A stretch of 64,000 bases of DNA, taken from NCBI GenBank assembly GCA_963707575.1, contig OY970171.1, positions 1,364,001-1,428,000 on the forward strand, written 5' to 3'. Made by a program: the position numbers and the translations under genes. The notes under the pieces were generated by a model that did not search any database, was not told the origin of the DNA, and was given only the letters and a program-made list of their open reading frames with translations. This DNA is from Gaiellasilicea sp963707575. Its GTDB lineage: Bacteria > Actinomycetota > Thermoleophilia > Gaiellales > Gaiellaceae. Shown here in pieces: positions 60,398 through 64,000 of this stretch (within the stretch, counting starts at the first letter, position 1; each line of letters starts with the position of its first letter).

Positions 60398-60622
60398 TCA
60401 GATCCCGAACCCGACGCGCGACTCGCGCGCGAAGCGCTTCAGGTAGACGACGCGGCGCAGCACGACGCTGTAGCGGCCGTCGCTCGCGTCGAGCGCGTGG
60501 GTGCCGTCACCGCCGGCGGCGAGCGCACGCTCCAGCTCGTCGGCGCCCGCCGTGGTGACGAAGGCGCTCATGATCTGCCCGCCCTCGAAGGCGAGCTCGA
60601 CTCTCACTGTGTCCTCAGCCAA
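60398..60622 (-). CDS. Conserved small hypothetical protein
   Basis: 74 residues, probable TTG start (MAEDTVRVELAFEGGQIMSAFVTTAGADELERAL) overlapping the epimerase stop by eight bases. C-terminal DGRYSVVLRRVVYLKRFARESRVGFGI is a compact strand-rich end. It may be a small Sm- or OB-like barrel but no named family is recognised. Placed between methylmalonyl-CoA epimerase and the sigma factor on the same strand. Confidence 0.6.
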   Translation of the reverse strand: MAEDTVRVELAFEGGQIMSAFVTTAGADELERALAAGGDGTHALDASDGRYSVVLRRVVYLKRFARESRVGFGI

Positions 60623-61019
60623 CGGAAACCACCTCCGAGAGGACGCCGTGGACGGCGTCGGGATGGACGAATGCGACCTGGAGCCCGTAGAGACCGAGAT
60701 GGGGCTCCTCGTCGATCAGCGTCGCTCCGGCGGCGGCGAGCTCGCCGAGCGCCGTGCGGACGTCGTCGACCTCGTACGCGACGTGGTGCATGCCCTCGCC
60801 CCGCCTCGCCAGGAACCGGCCGACGGGAGTGTCCTCGCCGAGCGCGGCGAGCAGCTCGACGCGCCCGCTCCCCATCAGCACCGCGGCCGCTTCGACTCCC
60901 TGGCTGGCCAGGGTCTCGCGGTGCTCGAACGCGGCACCCAGCGTGCCCGTGTAGGTGTCGAGGGCGGCATCGAGGTCGCGAACGGCGACGCCGACGTGAT
61001 GGATGCCGCGGGCGACCAT
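60615..61019 (-). CDS. mce: Methylmalonyl-CoA epimerase
   Basis: 134 residues. Glyoxalase-fold enzyme interconverting (2R)- and (2S)-methylmalonyl-CoA in propionate and branched-chain catabolism. Metal ligands: H in IHHVGVAVRDLDAALDTY, H in GEGMHHVAYEVDD, and E in LIDEEPHLGLYG...; the catalytic glutamates fit the family. ATG 61019 is preceded by TAAGAT at 8 bases. No mutase gene is in the window. Confidence 0.92.
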   Translation of the reverse strand: MVARGIHHVGVAVRDLDAALDTYTGTLGAAFEHRETLASQGVEAAAVLMGSGRVELLAALGEDTPVGRFLARRGEGMHHVAYEVDDVRTALGELAAAGATLIDEEPHLGLYGLQVAFVHPDAVHGVLSEVVSVG

Positions 61020-61027
61020 TCGCCCCG

Positions 61028-61033
61028 ATCTTA
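61028..61033 (-). promoter_or_regulatory. Leaderless-type -10 box, TAAGAT, of mce
   Basis: TAAGAT on the minus strand, 8 bases before the ATG at 61019. Confidence 0.42.
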
Positions 61034-61037
61034 GTCG

Positions 61038-61075
61038 GCGCGAGATCCCTGAAGGGCCGCTTCGCGGCCGGCTCG
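61038..61075 (+). repeat. Family A intergenic repeat, copy A5 (truncated)
   Basis: GCGCGAGATCCCTGAAGGG followed by a GGCCGC-TTC-GCGGCC hairpin, matching the second half of copy A1. The first hairpin is absent. Unlike the other copies it is oriented against the neighbouring genes, lying between ftsH and mce. Confidence 0.7.
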
Positions 61076-62593
61076 CTATTCGCCGGAAGCGGGCAGAGCT
61101 CTGACGGTGCCCACGGTCTCGGACGAGCGCGACTCGGGCCCGATCGCCCCGAGCATCTGGTGGAGCTCGTCGCGCGTCAGCGTCTCCTTCTCGAGGAGGG
61201 CCTGGGCGATCCGGTCGAGCGAGGCGCGGTGCTTGACGAGCAGCCGTTGGGCCTCCTCGTAGGCGAGGTCGGTGAGGCGCGCCTGCTCGGAGTCGCGCAT
61301 CCGCTTCGTCTCCTCCGAGAGCGCGTAGTTGTCCGCCCGCATCGTCCGCGAGGGGGCGACCTCGGACATGCCGAACTCGAACACCATGGAGCGGGCGATC
61401 TCCGTCACCTTCTGCAGGTCGTTCGAGGCGCCGTTGGTGACGCGGCCGAAGACGATCTCCTCGGCGGCGCGGCCGCCGAGCGCGACCTTCATCACGTCGA
61501 GCAGCTCCTCCTTCGTGTGCAGGAAGCGTTCCTCGAGCGGCAGGAAGTAGGCGTAGCCGAGTGCGTCGCCGCGCGCGACGATCGTCACCTTCTGGATCGG
61601 CATCAGGTCGCCCATCAGGTGCGCGAGCAGGGCGTGGCCGGCCTCGTGGAAGGCGAGGATCCGCTTCTCCTTCTCGGTCACCACGCGGCGCTGCTGCAGG
61701 CCTGCGAGCACGCGCTCCATCGCCGCCTCGAACTGCTCCTGGCCGATCGTGTTCAGCTCGAAGCGGCCCGCGAAGATGGCGGCCTCGTTGCAGATGTTCG
61801 CGAGGTCGGCGCCGGTGAGCCCGGCGGTCTGGCGCGCGATCATGGCGAGATCGACGTCGCCGGCGAGCGGCTTGCCGCGCGTGTGCACCCTCAGGATCGC
61901 CTCGCGGCCGATCAGATCCGGAGGGCCGACGAGCACCTGGCGGTCGAAGCGTCCCGGGCGCAGGAGCGCGGGATCGAGGTCCTGGAGCCGGTTGGAGGCG
62001 CCCATCACGACCACCTGCGCGGTCTCGTCGAAGCCGTCGAGCTCCACGAGCAGCTGGTTCAGAGTCTGATCGTGCTCGCGGTTCATGCCGCCGCCCTGGC
62101 GGGCGGTGCCGACGGCGTCGAGCTCGTCGATGAAGACGATCGCGGGCGCGTTCTTGCGCGCCTCCTGGAAGAGCTTGCGGATCCGCGAGGCGCCGAGACC
62201 GGCGAACATCTCCACGAACGCGGAGGCGCTCTGCGAGTAGAACTTCGCGCCCGACTCGTGGGCGACGGCCTTCGCGAGCAGCGTCTTTCCGGTCCCGGGC
62301 GGGCCGTACAGCAGCATCCCCTTGGGGACGCGCGCACCGAGCCGCGTGAAGCGCTTGGGGTGCTTGAGGAAGTCGACGACTTCCTGCAGCTCGGCCTTCG
62401 CCTCCTCGGCGCCGGCGACGTCGTCCCACGTGACGATGCCGCCGGACGTCGCCTCCACCGACTGCGGCTTGACGCGTGGCATGTACTGCAGCGTGCGCCA
62501 GAGCAGGTAGATGATCAGACCGAAGAAGACGATCGGAAGCCACGTCAGCGCGTACTGGCCCAGCTCGTGCAACCACTCCCCAAAGTCCGGCAT
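61076..62593 (-). CDS. ftsH: FtsH-type AAA+ metalloprotease with a single membrane helix
   Basis: 505 residues. One TM helix (LTWLPIVFFGLIIYLLWRTLQYM, 16-38), then AAA+ domain with Walker A GPPGTGKT (97-104), Walker B IVFIDELDAVG (152-162), arginine-finger region LLRPGRFDRQ, then the M41 peptidase with HEAGH (316-320) and the C-terminal helical domain. FtsH normally has two TM helices flanking a periplasmic domain; here the N-terminal helix and that domain are missing, so length is about 505 against 600-650. It degrades membrane and unstable cytoplasmic proteins. AGGAGG precedes the ATG. Confidence 0.92.
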   Translation of the reverse strand: MPDFGEWLHELGQYALTWLPIVFFGLIIYLLWRTLQYMPRVKPQSVEATSGGIVTWDDVAGAEEAKAELQEVVDFLKHPKRFTRLGARVPKGMLLYGPPGTGKTLLAKAVAHESGAKFYSQSASAFVEMFAGLGASRIRKLFQEARKNAPAIVFIDELDAVGTARQGGGMNREHDQTLNQLLVELDGFDETAQVVVMGASNRLQDLDPALLRPGRFDRQVLVGPPDLIGREAILRVHTRGKPLAGDVDLAMIARQTAGLTGADLANICNEAAIFAGRFELNTIGQEQFEAAMERVLAGLQQRRVVTEKEKRILAFHEAGHALLAHLMGDLMPIQKVTIVARGDALGYAYFLPLEERFLHTKEELLDVMKVALGGRAAEEIVFGRVTNGASNDLQKVTEIARSMVFEFGMSEVAPSRTMRADNYALSEETKRMRDSEQARLTDLAYEEAQRLLVKHRASLDRIAQALLEKETLTRDELHQMLGAIGPESRSSETVGTVRALPASGE

Positions 62594-62614
62594 CGTCCTC
62601 CTATCGGCAGCAGG

Positions 62615-63151
62615 CTACCGCGGCTGAAGTGTCACCATGAGCACGGCCTCTCGCAAGGAGACCTGCACCTCGACCGCGGCCACCCGCGGGTGTCCGAGCC
62701 AGAGCTCGCGCACCGGATCCGGCCCGGCGCGTCCGGGCGTGAGGTCGTCCAGCACGAGCGTGCCGCCCGTCGCGAGCAGGCCGACGATCTCCTCGTGCGC
62801 CTTCGCCTTGCCGCCGTCGGCGAAGAGGAGGTCGAACGGCGCCTCCTGGGGCAGCACCTCCCGCCAGTCGCCCACGAGCACGCGAGCGTGCTCGTCGCCC
62901 GCGAGCAGCTCGGCGGCCGCGGCCGCCAGCTCGGGGTCGAGCTCCACGGTGACGAAGGCGGCGCCCGGTGACAGCGCCGAGAGCATCCACGCAGCGCCGA
63001 CGCCACAGCCAGTCCCGATCTCCGCCACACGCGCGCGGCCGCGCTGGCCGGCGAGAACGTGGAGCAGGCGGCCCGTCTCGACGCTGCACGACTTCCCGAA
63101 GCGGTGCCGCTCGGCCAGCGCGAGCGCTCGTTCGACCAGCGGCGGAAGCAC
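62615..63151 (-). CDS. SAM-dependent O-methyltransferase-like protein
   Basis: 178 residues, GTG start. Class I Rossmann methyltransferase: motif I VAEIGTGCGVGAAWML, motif II TVELDPELAAAAAEL, motif IV FDLLFADGGKAKAHEEI and LVLDDLTPGR. Family resemblance is to catechol O-methyltransferase type 3, but it is about 40 residues shorter. Substrate unknown. It precedes ftsH by 20 bases in the same direction; TAGTCT lies 6 bases before the GTG. Confidence 0.85.
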   Translation of the reverse strand: MLPPLVERALALAERHRFGKSCSVETGRLLHVLAGQRGRARVAEIGTGCGVGAAWMLSALSPGAAFVTVELDPELAAAAAELLAGDEHARVLVGDWREVLPQEAPFDLLFADGGKAKAHEEIVGLLATGGTLVLDDLTPGRAGPDPVRELWLGHPRVAAVEVQVSLREAVLMVTLQPR

Positions 63152-63157
63152 GCTGCA

Positions 63158-63163
63158 AGACTA
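63158..63163 (-). promoter_or_regulatory. Leaderless-type -10 box, TAGTCT, of the methyltransferase gene
   Basis: TAGTCT on the minus strand, 6 bases before the GTG at 63151. It shares a partly palindromic AGACTAGTC with the opposite-strand start at 63169, only 17 bases away. Confidence 0.42.
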
Positions 63164-63168
63164 GTCCC

Positions 63169-64000
63169 ATGCTGCCGCTGCCCCCGCACTGGAACCCGGA
63201 CGGGGTCGGTGAGATCCGCCGCGTGGACTACAGCGGCGCCTTCGAGGACGCGGGCCGCTGGCGGGAGGAGCACGCGCTCGCTCCTGCGGCGCAGGATCAC
63301 TTCCGGATCGCGCTCGTCGCCGTCGACGTCCAGAACACGTTCTGCACCCCCGGCTTCGAGCTCTTCGTCGCCGGACGCTCCGGTACGGGAGCGCTCGACG
63401 ACTCCCGCCGGCTGTGCGAGTTCGTCTATCGCAACCTGGACGCGATCACGCAGGCGTTCCCCACGCTCGACACGCACCAGGCGATCCAGATCTTCCACCG
63501 CGTGCTGCTCGAGGATCGGGACGGCCGGCCGCCGGACCCGTTCACCAACATCTCGGCGGCGGACGTGGCCGAGGGCCGCTGGCGCGTGAACCGGGCCGCC
63601 GCCGAGGGGCTCGGCCTCGATGCGAGCTACGCGGACGAGCACCTGCGCTACTACACCCGAACACTGGAGGAAGGCGGTAAGTACAGCCTGACGGTCTGGC
63701 CGTTCCACGCCATGCAGGGCGGGATCGGCCATGCGCTGGTGCCGGCGCTGGAGGAAGCGCTCTTCTTCCACACGATCGCCCGCTACGCGCCGGTGGGGTT
63801 CCAGCCGAAGGGCGACAACCCGCTGACCGAGCACTACTCGATGCTCGGCCCCGAAGTGGAGGAGGATCAGGAGGGCGAGCCGCTCGGCCGGCGCAACCAG
63901 CCGCTGATCGAAGAACTGCTGCGCTTCGACGCGGTCGTGATCGCCGGGCAGGCCAAAAGCCACTGCGTGGCATGGACGATCCAGGACCTCCTCCACGACC
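63169..64000 (+). CDS. Isochorismatase-like cysteine hydrolase (cut by window edge)
   Basis: At least 277 residues; the frame is still open at the right edge. Isochorismatase fold: FRIALVAVDVQNTFCTPGFELFVAG with the catalytic aspartate, lysine in EGGKYSLTVWPFHAMQGGIGHALVPALEEAL, and VVIAGQAKSHCVAWTIQDLL, whose cysteine is the nucleophile position after a cis-peptide region. The N-terminal extension and length exceed typical nicotinamidases (about 200), which suggests a specialised amidase; substrate unknown. Divergent from the methyltransferase gene, 17 bases between starts. Confidence 0.82.
   Translation, partial: MLPLPPHWNPDGVGEIRRVDYSGAFEDAGRWREEHALAPAAQDHFRIALVAVDVQNTFCTPGFELFVAGRSGTGALDDSRRLCEFVYRNLDAITQAFPTLDTHQAIQIFHRVLLEDRDGRPPDPFTNISAADVAEGRWRVNRAAAEGLGLDASYADEHLRYYTRTLEEGGKYSLTVWPFHAMQGGIGHALVPALEEALFFHTIARYAPVGFQPKGDNPLTEHYSMLGPEVEEDQEGEPLGRRNQPLIEELLRFDAVVIAGQAKSHCVAWTIQDLLHD

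Overview
This window is chromosomal DNA from a very GC-rich bacterium. Gene content and style suggest an actinobacterium of the Thermoleophilia type (Gaiella/Solirubrobacter-like): a CIRCE-controlled groESL, a complete 14-gene nuo operon, an FprA-type ferredoxin-NADP reductase, ECF sigma, FtsH, Mrp, frequent GTG/TTG starts, and stop/start overlaps (ATGA, GTGA) in operons. The taxonomic call is an inference from content, not from a marker-gene tree. I saw no phage, transposase, CRISPR array, tRNA or rRNA, and no gene-free stretch above 300 bases.

Layout. 0-4.6 kb: groEL (cut by the left edge) and groES behind a CIRCE operator, a Nudix/ASCH pair, a zinc-ribbon protein facing a DHA2 drug-efflux transporter, and a LURP-one-like protein. 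4.6-11.4 kb: a lipoate-centred block with 2-oxoacid dehydrogenase E1alpha, E1beta and E2, a small DUF2007 protein, lipB, an MFS transporter on the other strand, and lipA. 11.4-27 kb: a secretion-rich region with an HExxH metalloprotease, a CUT1-type sugar ABC transporter (permease, binding lipoprotein, ATPase, permease), two paralogous Asp-box beta-propeller proteins, a small secreted protein and an M6 immune-inhibitor-A-like protease. 27-31.2 kb: fumarase, a small zinc protein, FprA, a YidB-like protein and an A-type iron-sulfur carrier. 31.3-45.3 kb: nuoA to nuoN (respiratory complex I) with almost no gaps. 45.3-64 kb: a UPF0173 hydrolase, a DUF1028 protein, tandem cupin-TPR paralogues, an LDH2-like dehydrogenase, Mrp, a response regulator/CHASE3 kinase/allene-oxide-cyclase-like operon, an inositol-monophosphatase-like gene, DUF1015, an OB-HD nuclease, EamA, GNAT, a low-molecular-weight phosphatase, a divergent YchF, an ECF sigma factor, methylmalonyl-CoA epimerase, FtsH, a methyltransferase and an isochorismatase-like hydrolase cut by the right edge.

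Four patterns go beyond ordinary annotation. (1) A dispersed intergenic repeat (family A, six copies) is built of two hairpins whose arms change in a compensatory way; five of six copies directly follow a stop codon in the same orientation. A second two-hairpin family (B) has two copies. (2) At least 14 genes carry a TANNNT hexamer only 6-8 bases before the start codon, which predicts widespread leaderless transcription. (3) Three conserved genes (ABC ATPase, histidine kinase, inositol-monophosphatase-like) are split by a frame change, and in each the gene length is 3n+1. One extra base is the simplest explanation, so the underlying reads must be checked before any is called a pseudogene. (4) An Arc-type ribbon-helix-helix domain runs in frame, with no stop, into a membrane-anchored beta-propeller protein. 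This is either a one-component transmembrane regulator or a fourth such frame artefact.
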